Shown: piece after piece, positions 26,997 to 35,814 of the stretch
Position numbering within the stretch: position 1 is the first letter of the stretch
How the letters are laid out: every line of letters begins with the position of its first letter
Assembly: GCA_002082585.1 (NCBI GenBank)
Contig: CP020563.1
Span: 4,148,001 to 4,212,000, forward strand
Length of the DNA stretch: 64,000 nucleotides
Reading direction: 5' to 3'
From: Kitasatospora albolonga
Lineage (GTDB): Bacteria; Actinomycetota; Actinomycetes; Streptomycetales; Streptomycetaceae
Position numbers and translations under genes: made by a program
The notes under the pieces: generated by a model
The model's database searches: none
The model's input: only the letters and a program-made list of their open reading frames with translations
Told to the model about the DNA's origin: nothing

Positions 26997-28364
26997 ATGG
27001 GGACAACGGGGCAGGGGCAGGAACGAGAGCGGGACCGGCCGGATGACGACGATCCCAACAAGGCACTGAGCAAAGGCCATTCGCCTAGGCATGGGTCCGA
27101 CCATTCGCCCGGACCTGCGGGCGGTCCTTCGCCCGGGCACGCGCCCGGTCCTTCGCCTGGACGCACGGCCGAACGCCCGGCCGTGGACCCGCCCGGGTCC
27201 CCGGCCGGGCACGCGACGGCCCGCCCACCTGCCCGCTCACCTGTCCGTCCACCTGCCCGCCGACGCCTGGCTGTTCTCCGCCTGACCGCCACCTCGGCCA
27301 TGGCCGGTGCGGCGCTGGCCACCGTCACCGTCGGCGTCATCCTGGAGGACATACCGGTCTCCGCCGTCGGGGGCGGGGCCCTGGCCCTCCTGATCCTGCT
27401 CGCCGTCCTCGGCGGGAAGCGACGCCCGGCGGGCGAGGGGCCACCGGCCGGCCGGCTCGCCCTGGCCCGGATCGAGGACCTGCGGGCGACGGGCGGCGAA
27501 TCGGCCGACGTACCGGTCAGGTTCAGGCTCACCGTGGCACCGGAACCGGGGGACGCCCGACCGGCCTACCGCGTGAAGATCACCCAGCACATCAACCTGG
27601 CCGACCTCCCCGCCTACCGGCCGCGCGGCATCGCGGTCGTCGAGTACCGCCCGGACAAGCCCTGGGACGTGCGGATCGTCACCCGCCCCACCCCGGAGTG
27701 GGCCCGCCGGGCCGAGGAGGCGGAGATCGACTCCGCGCCCGACTCCACCCTGGTGAGCAACCCGGACGTGGACGAGGGATCGTGGTGCCTGCTGGTCCTG
27801 CTCGCGTTCCTGGCGGGCGCGGTGCTGGTGGTGCTCCTCTTCCGGGGCCCGCTGTTCACGGCGGAACCCGATGAGGACACCCCGGCAAAGCCCCCGTCCT
27901 CGTCCTCCTCTTCCTCCTCCTCGTCCTCGCGCACCTTCTCCACCTCCACCACGGTCTCCGGCCCCGGCACCTCCCTGCTCGCCTTCGGGCGGATGCGGGC
28001 GACGGCGACGGATCTGGAGACCAGGGTGGAGACCGCGTACGTCACCGAGGTCACCATCGAGGAGCACCGCATGGCGGTACGCGGCGACTCCACCCGCCCG
28101 CCCACCGGGACATTCCACCTCCAGTCGCTCCCGTACGAACTCCTCCCCGGCCTGGTCCGCGAGGCCCGCACCACCCTGGGCGTACGCGACCCCGAGAGCT
28201 GGCGCATCGACATCACCCCCGGCACCGGGGCGGGCGAGGGGCCACGGGTCCGGGTCACGGTCTCCGGCGAGGAGGGCACGGCCCACCTGGACGCGGACGC
28301 CACGGCCCGGATCACCGACCGGCGGGCGGTGGACGGCAAGGGGGCGGTGGACGGCAAGGGGTGA
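26997..28364 (+). CDS. Membrane protein of unknown function
   Basis: 455 aa. The N-terminal ~85 residues are disordered with Pro/Gly/His/Ser repeats (HSPGPAGG, SPGHAPG, SPGR). Two hydrophobic helices follow at about 92-115 and 122-140, then a soluble domain, a third helix near 262-285 (LLVLLAFLAGAVLVVLLF), a poly-Ser linker and a C-terminal domain. The tail repeats AVDGKG twice. A CACAAT hexamer lies 7 bases before the ATG, a possible leaderless -10. I do not recognise a family; the C-terminal part could be extracellular. The next genes belong to a WXG/hydrolase locus. Confidence 0.7.
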   Translation: MGTTGQGQERERDRPDDDDPNKALSKGHSPRHGSDHSPGPAGGPSPGHAPGPSPGRTAERPAVDPPGSPAGHATARPPARSPVRPPARRRLAVLRLTATSAMAGAALATVTVGVILEDIPVSAVGGGALALLILLAVLGGKRRPAGEGPPAGRLALARIEDLRATGGESADVPVRFRLTVAPEPGDARPAYRVKITQHINLADLPAYRPRGIAVVEYRPDKPWDVRIVTRPTPEWARRAEEAEIDSAPDSTLVSNPDVDEGSWCLLVLLAFLAGAVLVVLLFRGPLFTAEPDEDTPAKPPSSSSSSSSSSSRTFSTSTTVSGPGTSLLAFGRMRATATDLETRVETAYVTEVTIEEHRMAVRGDSTRPPTGTFHLQSLPYELLPGLVREARTTLGVRDPESWRIDITPGTGAGEGPRVRVTVSGEEGTAHLDADATARITDRRAVDGKGAVDGKG

Positions 28365-28464
28365 GAGCGGGCAGGGGTGAGCTCTCCTTCCGGAAACCGG
28401 GGCTTGGTACGTTGCCGGGGCGACGCCCGACGAGGGAACGACCGACGAGGGGGAGTACAGGCAC

Positions 28465-28968
28465 ATGCCGTGGGAAGAGTGGGAGCAGCTGAAGCAGGAC
28501 GCCTCCCAGCGCCAGGAGGGCGGGACGGAGCCCGGGGAGCAGACCGGGATGCGCCTCAACCAGCTCCCGCCGGAGGACCGCCCCGGGACCGGCCCCGCAA
28601 CCGGAGCCGGTACGAGCAGCGTCACCGGTGGAGTGAAGTCCACGAAGAAGGCATGGAACGACGCGGGCGCGGGCGTCGGCGCGCTGCGGGAGCCCCTCGA
28701 CAAGGCGGTGGGCAAGCTGCGGGACGGACAGCAGGGGCTCGGCGCGGACGACGGCTGTCTGACGGCCGGGGCGCAGAAGACCGTGCACACGTCGTGGGAC
28801 CGGTACGTCAAGGATCTCGGCAAGCGGTGCGGCAGCGTGAAGGGAATCCTGGAGAAGACCGGGCACGACCTGCTGCTGACCGACCAGGCCGTGGTCGGCG
28901 AGTTCGGGAAGATCAAGACCGAGTACGCGGATACCCCGGGCCTCGGCGGCAAGAGCGCGGGGCGGTGA
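28465..28968 (+). CDS. Small helical WXG-type/secretion-associated protein
   Basis: 167 aa, with GGGGGAG about 11 bases before the ATG. The N-terminal third is polar and disordered. Residues about 55-150 form predicted long helices (VKSTKKAWNDAGAGVGALREPLDK and HTSWDRYVKDLGKRC), resembling ESX/WXG100-type or partner proteins that precede DUF1023 hydrolases in Streptomyces. No signal peptide. The downstream hydrolase starts 10 bases after its stop, so the two are cotranscribed. Secretion through a type VII-like route is inference; no EccC gene is seen here. Confidence 0.65.
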   Translation: MPWEEWEQLKQDASQRQEGGTEPGEQTGMRLNQLPPEDRPGTGPATGAGTSSVTGGVKSTKKAWNDAGAGVGALREPLDKAVGKLRDGQQGLGADDGCLTAGAQKTVHTSWDRYVKDLGKRCGSVKGILEKTGHDLLLTDQAVVGEFGKIKTEYADTPGLGGKSAGR

Positions 28969-28977
28969 CGGCGGCCG

Positions 28978-30801
28978 GTGGACCTCACGACGCTCAAGCA
29001 GCTCAAGCCCGCCGAGTGGGAGCAGGCCGCCGACGGCTACCGCGCCACCGGTGACATGGCCGCCGAGGCCAAGGACCAGGTGGAGAACGTCGTCGCCGCC
29101 GGGATACGGAAGTCGCTGCGGGGCGAGGCGGCCGACGCGGCGCTCGCGGAACTGAAGCTGCTCGCGGCCAACTTCCACTACACCCAGGTGCAGTGCGGCC
29201 TGGTGAGCGCCGCGCTGAACGGGTTCGCCCACGACATGGACGCGGCCCGCAAGAAGCTGCTGTCGGCGCTCGACGACGCCGAGTCCCGTAAGTTCACGGT
29301 CGGCCCGGACGGCAGCGTCACCTACCCGGCGGCGGCGCCCAGGAACGGGGTCGAGCTTCCCCCCGAGGGCGGCTCCACCAACGGGCTCACCGACCCCACC
29401 GCGCAGGCGGTCGGCCGCCAGGCCGCGGGTTTCCAGCCCAACCCGCACGCGGCGGTGGCCCAGGAGATTGCCGACCGGATCGCGGAAGCGCTGAAGGCGG
29501 CGAGCGACGCGGACGCGAAGTGGGCGCCGAAGGTGCGGGCGCTGGAGGCGGACGACGACCTCACCGTCTCCGACGCCGACTGGAAGGACGCGCGGTCGGA
29601 CATGGAAGGGGTACGGGAGGCGGGCAAGGCGTACCTCGACGCGATCGGCGCCCCGCCGAAGGACGGCACCCCGAAGGAGAACGCCGCCTGGTGGGCGGGG
29701 CTCAGCCCCGAGGACCGCGAGGCGTACCTCTCCCTGGACCCGGCGCTGGTGGGCAGGCTGGACGGGCTCCCCTCCGACATCCGGGACGAGGCGAACCGGG
29801 TCGTCCTCGACGAGACGCAGGCCGCCCACCGCCTCCAGCTGAACGGCATCCCCGCCCCGCCCGCCAACGAGTGGACCTGGATCACCGCGGGCCGTTACCC
29901 GGTCAAGGTCCACACCGACGAGTGGATGGCCTGGGACAAGAAGTACGGGGACGACTACCGTCGGCTGAACGCCTCGCTCAAGGGCATGGACGCGATCCGG
30001 AACCGGTTCGACCAGACCGGCGAACGCGGCCTCCCCGAGGCGTACTTGCTCGGTTTCAGCGCCGAGGGCAACGGCCGGGCCATCATCGCCACGGGCAACC
30101 CGGACACCTCCGAGCACCAGGCGGTGTACGTGCCCGGCACCACGTCGAACCTCAGCAAGGTCGAGGGCGACATCAACCGGATGACCCAGCTCTGGCGCCA
30201 GACCCAGGAGGCGACGCCCGGCGCGTCCGTCTCGGCGATCACCTGGCTCGGCTACGACGCCCCGCAGGACATCGTCAAGGACGCGCCCTTCGAGCACTAC
30301 GCGTACGACGGCGCCCCCGCCTACCGGCAGTTCCTGGACGGCCTGGAGACCTCCCACAGCGGTCCGGGCGACCCGCACCGCACGGCCATCGGCCACTCGT
30401 ACGGCACCACGCTCATCGGGGCCGCCGCGCAGAAGGGCGAACTCAACGCGGACGACGTGATCTTCGCGGGGAGCCCGGGTGTCAAGGTCGGATCGGCCGA
30501 GGAGATGGACGTACCGAAGGGGCACGTGTGGAACGCGGAGGCCGACGGCGACCCGGTCCCCGACATCGGCCGCTGGGGTCACGGCGGCAGCCAGTGGAGA
30601 CTGGGCGGCGGGGTGTTCCTCATCCCGAGCGACGAGGTCTTCGGCGCCAACCAGATGAACACCGCCCCGGAGGGCGCCGGATCGACGGCGACCAAGGGGG
30701 TCGAGGGGCACAGCGGCTACTGGGACGAGTCCTCGACGGCGCTGAAGAACCAGGCGCTGGTGGTGGTGGGTGAGTACGGTGACGTCACCAAGCCGGAGTG
30801 A
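28978..30801 (+). CDS. DUF1023-type alpha/beta hydrolase with N-terminal helical domain
   Basis: 607 aa, GTG start 9 bases after the previous stop. The N-terminal ~110 residues are helical (KPAEWEQAADGYRATGDMAAEA), like WXG/LXG targeting domains. The C-terminal ~280 residues are an alpha/beta hydrolase with nucleophile elbow GHSYGTTL (Ser), an oxyanion-side LGYDAP and the later acidic/His residues GDPVPD and EGHSGYW. The DUF1023 family is actinobacterial and often linked to WXG proteins. Substrate is unknown, perhaps a lipid or ester at the cell surface. It is followed at 75 bases by a lipoprotein gene. Confidence 0.85.
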   Translation: MDLTTLKQLKPAEWEQAADGYRATGDMAAEAKDQVENVVAAGIRKSLRGEAADAALAELKLLAANFHYTQVQCGLVSAALNGFAHDMDAARKKLLSALDDAESRKFTVGPDGSVTYPAAAPRNGVELPPEGGSTNGLTDPTAQAVGRQAAGFQPNPHAAVAQEIADRIAEALKAASDADAKWAPKVRALEADDDLTVSDADWKDARSDMEGVREAGKAYLDAIGAPPKDGTPKENAAWWAGLSPEDREAYLSLDPALVGRLDGLPSDIRDEANRVVLDETQAAHRLQLNGIPAPPANEWTWITAGRYPVKVHTDEWMAWDKKYGDDYRRLNASLKGMDAIRNRFDQTGERGLPEAYLLGFSAEGNGRAIIATGNPDTSEHQAVYVPGTTSNLSKVEGDINRMTQLWRQTQEATPGASVSAITWLGYDAPQDIVKDAPFEHYAYDGAPAYRQFLDGLETSHSGPGDPHRTAIGHSYGTTLIGAAAQKGELNADDVIFAGSPGVKVGSAEEMDVPKGHVWNAEADGDPVPDIGRWGHGGSQWRLGGGVFLIPSDEVFGANQMNTAPEGAGSTATKGVEGHSGYWDESSTALKNQALVVVGEYGDVTKPE

Positions 30802-30876
30802 GGCGCTCCTCCTTTCCTCCCTCTTTCCTCCCCTTTCAGCTCCTGCTTCCGCTCCCGCTCCCGACCGAGGTTCTCC

Positions 30877-31527
30877 GTGCTCCGACCTGGACTCCGCCCC
30901 CGACTCCGATCCGCGACCGGTCCCCCCGCGCGCCGTGCCCCCCGGGGCGCCGCCGCGCTCCCTCTCGCCCTGACCGGCCTTCTCCTCCTCAGTCTCAGTG
31001 GATGTGGCATGACCGACTCCGACAGCAGCAGCAACACCAGCAGCAACACCGGCAACACCGCCCCGAGCAGCGGTGAACCGTCCGGGGGCCTCCCGTACGC
31101 GGGTGTCGCCACCACCGACGAGGCGGCGGACGCGCTCCAGGCCGTATCCAGCCGGATCTACACGTACCTCGGCGTGCCCGGGAAGGCGTCCGAGCCGGGT
31201 CCCGGGGTCAAGGAGTGCGAGGGGAAGGACCCCGAGCGCTTCTTCAGCGTGTACCACCCGTGGAACTTCCTGCCCGCGTCCGCCGAGGACACGGACGTGG
31301 CGATGGAGAACCTCAAGAAGAAGCTCAGCACGGGCGGTTGGGTGCTGAAGAGGGAGTACCGGGACAACAGCGCGAACAAGAACCTGAACCTTGTCGCCGA
31401 CAACGACAAGAAGAAGGTGAGCGCCTGGATCGTCCAGTACCGGGAGCGGGCGAAGCCGAGCCTGGGGATCACGCTCACGTCGGGCTGCTACGAGGTCCCC
31501 GAGGGCGCGACGGTGGACAAGTTCTGA
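30877..31527 (+). CDS. Lipoprotein of unknown function
   Basis: 216 aa from GTG 30877. A basic N-terminus and a hydrophobic core end in the lipobox LSGC (Cys43), so it is lipid-anchored outside the membrane. A Ser/Asn/Thr-rich linker (about 46-68) precedes a compact domain with YHPWNFLPAS, NLKKKLSTGGW and LGITLTSGCYEVP; two Cys may form a disulphide. It is the last gene of the WXG/DUF1023 unit and probably cotranscribed. A strong hairpin terminator follows 4 bases after the stop. Confidence 0.8.
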   Translation: MLRPGLRPRLRSATGPPARRAPRGAAALPLALTGLLLLSLSGCGMTDSDSSSNTSSNTGNTAPSSGEPSGGLPYAGVATTDEAADALQAVSSRIYTYLGVPGKASEPGPGVKECEGKDPERFFSVYHPWNFLPASAEDTDVAMENLKKKLSTGGWVLKREYRDNSANKNLNLVADNDKKKVSAWIVQYRERAKPSLGITLTSGCYEVPEGATVDKF

Positions 31528-31531
31528 GAGG

Positions 31532-31570
31532 GGCCGGGGGGCAGCTCCGGCCCGGAGCTGCCCCCCCGGC
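31532..31570. terminator. Bidirectional hairpin terminator
   Basis: A stem of about 18 bp (GCCGGGGGGCAGCTCCGG against CCGGAGCTGCCCCCCCGGC, one bulge) with almost no loop sits between the lipoprotein gene and the convergent lysyl-oxidase-like gene. Confidence 0.85.
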
Positions 31571-31603
31571 TTCTGTACGTACGGCTGGGTCAGTACGGCT
31601 GGG

Positions 31604-33418
31604 TCAGTTGGCGTCCACCAGGTGGTGGGCGGGGACCTTCACCGTACGGGCGCCCTTCTTGCCGCCGAGGACGACCTTGCGGAGCGCGCTGTTGTTGCCG
31701 TAATCGGTCTCCTTGAGCTGGTTCTCCGGGTTGGCGAGGACCTGGATGTAGTACGTGCCGTTCGGCAGGTCCGTGATGTCGAAGGACTGGCCGGGCAGGT
31801 CCTGGGTGTAGGTGTCGCCGGAGCCGACGTCGAGCACCTCCCGTACGGAGATCGAGTTCTCCTGGCCGCACGCGGTGGCCAGATCGGTGCTGCCCGGGTG
31901 CCAGTTGGCGTTCTTGACGGTGTAGTCGACGGCGTCGGTGTTGGCGAGGCAGAACGCCTCCTTGCCGCTGCGCACGGACTCCTTCCTGTCGGCCTTCAGC
32001 AGCCGGTAGCTGGCGAAGTCCGTGAAGTGCCAGTGCTCATGGCCGGGGCGCGGGTCCCACTCCATGGTGCCGGTCGGGGTGTAGCCGACCTGCTTGCCCT
32101 TGGCGTCGTAGAAGTACTGGTAGGCGTCCATCAGCTCCTTGCCCGGCGAACGGAACCCGTCCACGACGAGCTTGGCCGGCCCCGCGTTCCACACGTTGGC
32201 GCTGAAGGCGAGGTAGTCCTTGCCGGGCACGTCCTCGTACCCGTCGCTGACGGTGATGCCGTACGCGGGCAGCGAGCGCAGGTCGGGCTTGGGAACATCG
32301 GGCACACTCGCCTTCCCGGTGGGCCGATCGGAGTTGGGCCGCGCCCCGGGAGCCTGCCGCGACCCGTCGGTCTGCCCGGTACGGTCACCGACCCGCGCGG
32401 CGGAGAACCCGTGCCGCGCGGGTCCGCCCTCCCCGGCGGCCTGCTTCTTGAGCGCCCAGGGGAGGGCGGGCGGCGCCGGGGGGTAGGGCCCATGACCGAC
32501 GTTGTACGTGGGCCCGGCGCCGCTCGTCGCGGGGGCGGGGGCGTCGGTGCGGGCGGGGGCGCCGTGGGCGCCGTGTCCGGCTGAGTCGTGCTGGGGGCCG
32601 TGTCCGGAGTGAGCGGCGGGGGCGTGCTGGGCGCCGTGCCCCGCGTGGGCGGACTTGGCGGCAGCACCCACGTCGCTGCCCCCTTCCTCCTCCCCCTCCT
32701 CCCCGTCCCAACTACGCTCGACGACGTTCACCTTGACGCTCTGCGGCTTGTTCTCGATGCCGAAGAGATCGCGGTACTTCTTGGCCACGGAGACCTTGGC
32801 GGTGTACGTCCCGGCGGCCAGCTGGACCGGCTCGGAGTAGTACCCGGCATAGGTGTTGGCGGCCCACCCGTTCTCCACACCCCACACGGAGCCGAGGGTG
32901 AAGGGGTTGACGGGGCAGCTCTGCGGATACTTCGAGGTGGCGGGGGCGTCGGGCCGTACGCGCCCGGAGGCGTTGTTGGGGCAGAAGGGCTCGGCCTTCC
33001 TGAGCACCACCCTGCCCGCCGCGTCGGTGACGCTGATCTGCACGAAGTCCGGCAGCCCGGTGAAGTCCTTCACCAGCCCGGCGGGAAGCGCCTTGGTCCG
33101 CGTCTTCTTCCCGTCCCGGACGACCTGCGCGATGACGACCGGGTCCTTGTAGGACTTACGGGTCACCTTGAGCTCGAAGGCCCCGTTCTCGGAGGTGAGA
33201 TAGGTCCCGAGGTCGAGATGGACACCGGGATCGTCCTTCCACGATTCGAGCGTCACCGAGGCGGAGGCGGCGATCAGGCCGAGCTTCGGCCCCGGCGCCG
33301 CCGTCCTCGCGTCGGGCGCGGCGGCGACGACCCCCGCCGTGACGGCGAGAGCGGCGGCGACGGCGATGGAGGGGCGGGTGAGGCGGTGGGTGCGGCGGTC
33401 CTGCTGGGATCTGGTCAT
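31604..33418 (-). CDS. Secreted lysyl oxidase-like copper protein
   Basis: 604 aa from ATG 33418 (GAGGA four bases before; an adjoining ATG is too close). Signal peptide with RRTHRLTRPS then a hydrophobic core (about 15-35). An N-terminal beta-rich region carries Cys pairs. A low-complexity His/Gly/Ala linker (about 235-275, several HSGHG/HGAQH units) is followed by a C-terminal lysyl-oxidase domain with the copper ligands HEHWHF near residue 445 and LPAYGITV, PNGTYYIQV and NPENQLKETDYGNN. The family oxidises lysine side chains or acts as a structural copper protein; a quinone cofactor is not certain here. The His-rich linker suggests copper handling. Confidence 0.88.
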   Translation of the reverse strand: MTRSQQDRRTHRLTRPSIAVAAALAVTAGVVAAAPDARTAAPGPKLGLIAASASVTLESWKDDPGVHLDLGTYLTSENGAFELKVTRKSYKDPVVIAQVVRDGKKTRTKALPAGLVKDFTGLPDFVQISVTDAAGRVVLRKAEPFCPNNASGRVRPDAPATSKYPQSCPVNPFTLGSVWGVENGWAANTYAGYYSEPVQLAAGTYTAKVSVAKKYRDLFGIENKPQSVKVNVVERSWDGEEGEEEGGSDVGAAAKSAHAGHGAQHAPAAHSGHGPQHDSAGHGAHGAPARTDAPAPATSGAGPTYNVGHGPYPPAPPALPWALKKQAAGEGGPARHGFSAARVGDRTGQTDGSRQAPGARPNSDRPTGKASVPDVPKPDLRSLPAYGITVSDGYEDVPGKDYLAFSANVWNAGPAKLVVDGFRSPGKELMDAYQYFYDAKGKQVGYTPTGTMEWDPRPGHEHWHFTDFASYRLLKADRKESVRSGKEAFCLANTDAVDYTVKNANWHPGSTDLATACGQENSISVREVLDVGSGDTYTQDLPGQSFDITDLPNGTYYIQVLANPENQLKETDYGNNSALRKVVLGGKKGARTVKVPAHHLVDAN

Positions 33419-33635
33419 CATTCCTCGTACTTCCGCTTTTTCCGAGTGCGCGATGGAACGTGGACGAGCCAGCACGGCCCCAACTCATCTGTGGCTACGC
33501 TGTGTCCGGCCTGTGAGAGGCGGCCGGGGGCGGGGCGGGTTGTCTCATGTCACCCGAGTGGCCCAGGCTTGTCCGAAAAGTGCTGTGCTCGCCCGGCGTA
33601 CGTTGCGAACCACCGCGCCCCCGCCTCCCGAAGGC

Positions 33636-33698
33636 CCTCCTCCCCCTCCCCTCCCCCTCCCCTCCCCCTCCCCCTCCCCCTCCCCCTTTCTCCCGCCC
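33636..33698. repeat. Polypyrimidine tract of CCCTCC units
   Basis: About 60 bases contain almost only C and T on the plus strand (runs of CCCTCCCC), hence repeated GGGGAGGGG on the minus strand, immediately downstream of the epimerase-like gene. Such tracts can form triplex or G-quadruplex structures. No gene occupies 33419-33703 otherwise. Confidence 0.75.
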
Positions 33699-33703
33699 GC
33701 TTC

Positions 33704-34621
33704 CTACCCGTCCAGGCCGTGTGCCGTGTCGAGGAGTGCCGTGTCCAGGTCCGTCGGGGTGAGGCCGAGCGTGCGCCGGGTATCGGTGGAGTCGAGGAGG
33801 TGCGGGTGCTCGGTGGCGTACAGCATCTCGATCAACTCGCCCAGCACCGGGGTGGACACCGCCAGGGAGGCGAGAGCGCTCCGGTCCAGGCGCTCCAGCC
33901 GGGGCGCCGGTGCATCGGTCAGCTTCGCGAACCGCTCGGCCAGCTCACCGGCGGTGGCGGTGGCGGCGGGCGCGTGCCAGGCGCGGCCCCAGGAGCGGTC
34001 GTCGTGCGCGGCCGCCACCAGCGTCGCCGCGACGTCACCGACGTACGACCAGCTGTGGGGCACGTCGAGCCGGCCGGGATAGGTCGCCACCCGGCCCGCG
34101 AGCACCTGCGGGGCGATGCCCAGGGTGAACGTGCTCAGGGCGCCCGCGCCGAGGAACGCGGCGGCGCGGACCTCGGTGACGCGGGCCCGTCCGGCGCGGT
34201 GGGAGTCCAGGGCGTCGAGCCACATCCGGGCCCGTACCCGGCCCTTGGCCGAGACCGGTGCCATCGGCAGGTCCTCGGTCATCGGCCGGTGCACCTCGCC
34301 GTACCCGTACAGGTTGCCGAGCATGACGTAACGCGCGCCCGTGCGTTCCGCGGCAGTGAGCAGAGCGGCGGCGAGAGGCGGCGCGTCGGTGATCCACCGG
34401 TCGTACGGGGGCATGGCGCAGTTGATCAACACCTCGGCGCCCACGACGAGTTCGGTCAGGCGGCCGACGTCGCTCGCGTCGGCGGCGACCCGTTCGACCG
34501 AGGGGTGGTCGACGCCTCCGCCGCCGCGGGTGATCTGGCGTACCGGCACGTTCTGGCGGGCGAGCAGTGTGGCGACGGCGCGGCCGGTCGGTCCGGCGCC
34601 CAGGACGACATGACGGGACAC
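33704..34621 (-). CDS. NAD-dependent epimerase/dehydratase-like (atypical SDR) protein
   Basis: 305 aa, GTG 34621 with GGAGGA six bases upstream. The N-terminal Rossmann loop HVVLGAGPTGRAVATLL binds the dinucleotide, and NLYGYGE provides a Tyr in the region of the SDR active site. WSYVGDVAATLVAAA and the C-terminal LGLTPTDLDTALLDT are typical of extended SDRs. The strict YxxxK pair is not obvious, so it is an atypical NmrA/epimerase-like member; the substrate is unknown. It is divergent from the DJ-1/AraC regulator, which may control it. Confidence 0.8.
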   Translation of the reverse strand: MSRHVVLGAGPTGRAVATLLARQNVPVRQITRGGGGVDHPSVERVAADASDVGRLTELVVGAEVLINCAMPPYDRWITDAPPLAAALLTAAERTGARYVMLGNLYGYGEVHRPMTEDLPMAPVSAKGRVRARMWLDALDSHRAGRARVTEVRAAAFLGAGALSTFTLGIAPQVLAGRVATYPGRLDVPHSWSYVGDVAATLVAAAHDDRSWGRAWHAPAATATAGELAERFAKLTDAPAPRLERLDRSALASLAVSTPVLGELIEMLYATEHPHLLDSTDTRRTLGLTPTDLDTALLDTAHGLDG

Positions 34622-34768
34622 GGGAATCCTCCAGAGGACGGGGTGGCAGTGGAATAGGGCGGCAACGGGGGTGAGTTGGTCCTCACGACGGCCGCGTGGG
34701 ACAAGGCTCCGCCACCGGGGCGGGGCGCGGCCACCCGTGAAAGTGCCGACGAACCGGAGGATTCGGCC

Positions 34769-35737
34769 ATGCACCGTGTCGCCGTCCTGGCCGTCCCCCC
34801 GGTCACCGCCTTCGACCTCACGATCCCCGAACTGGTCTTCGGAGCAGCCCTGGTGGGGGGTTCTCCCGGGTACGAGGTACGGGTCGGCACCCCCGAGCCG
34901 GGCCTGGTGGCGGCGACGGGGAGCCTCAAGGTCTCCGTACCGCACGGGCTCGACGTGGTGGACGGCGCGCACACGGTGATCGTCACCGGTACGGGGGCGC
35001 GCGGCGACGCCGACCCGCGAGTGCTGGCGGCACTGCGCGGGGCCGCGGCCGCAGGCAGCCGCATCGCCTCCATCTGCACCGGCGCGTTCGTCCTGGCCCA
35101 GGCGGGCCTCCTGGACGGCCGGAAGGCCACCACGTACTGGCCGTTCTCCGCGGAGCTGGCCGAGCGCTTCCCCCGGGTGGAGGTCGTGGGTGATGTTCTC
35201 TTCGTCGATGACGGCGATGTGCTCAGCTCGGCCGGGCTCATGGCGGGGATGGACCTCTGCCTGCATCTGGTGCGGTCCGATCACGGCGCGGCGGTGGCGA
35301 ACGCCGTCGCCCGGCTGGCGCTGGCCGTCCCGGTCCGGTTCGGCGGACAGGCCCAGGCGGCTGCGGGCCCGCCACCGGAATCCCGGGCGTTCTCGCTCGC
35401 CGAGACACGGGCGTGGGCCCTGGGGCGGCTCGACGAGCCGCTCCCGCTGGGCGAACTGGCCGCGCACGCGCACACCAGCGTACGGACGCTGACCCGCCGG
35501 TTCCGTGCGGAGACCGGGCTCACACCGCTGCGGTGGCTGCTCGAACAACGGGTGGACCGCGCCCGCGAGCTCCTCGAAGCCACGGACCTCCCGGTCGAGC
35601 GCGTGGCCGAACGCAGCGGCCTGGGCAGCGCGGACTCCCTGCGCCACCACCTGCTGCGCCGTGTCGGCCTCACCCCTCGCGCGTACCGGGACGCGTACCG
35701 GAAACAGAGGGCGGCGGGGCGGGGGCGCGAGGGGTGA
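34769..35737 (+). CDS. GlxA-type AraC regulator (DJ-1/PfpI domain plus HTH)
   Basis: 322 aa from ATG 34769 with GGAGG eight bases upstream. Residues about 1-185 are a class I glutamine-amidotransferase-like DJ-1/PfpI domain, with the nucleophile-elbow region ASICTGAFVLAQAGLLDGRKAT (Cys present). The C-terminal AraC domain (about 220-315) has two HTHs, SVRTLTRRFRAETGLTP and PVERVAERSGLGSADSLRHH. Regulators of this class sense small molecules or act on nearby divergent genes; here the divergent SDR gene starts 147 bases away and is the likely target. Confidence 0.92.
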   Translation: MHRVAVLAVPPVTAFDLTIPELVFGAALVGGSPGYEVRVGTPEPGLVAATGSLKVSVPHGLDVVDGAHTVIVTGTGARGDADPRVLAALRGAAAAGSRIASICTGAFVLAQAGLLDGRKATTYWPFSAELAERFPRVEVVGDVLFVDDGDVLSSAGLMAGMDLCLHLVRSDHGAAVANAVARLALAVPVRFGGQAQAAAGPPPESRAFSLAETRAWALGRLDEPLPLGELAAHAHTSVRTLTRRFRAETGLTPLRWLLEQRVDRARELLEATDLPVERVAERSGLGSADSLRHHLLRRVGLTPRAYRDAYRKQRAAGRGREG

Positions 35738-35814
35738 GGCCGACAGGTGTTAGGTGTATTGCCCTGTGAGGTTGGGGATGGCCGGCCGCCCCGTCGGCTG
35801 CGGCGAGGGCTCAA

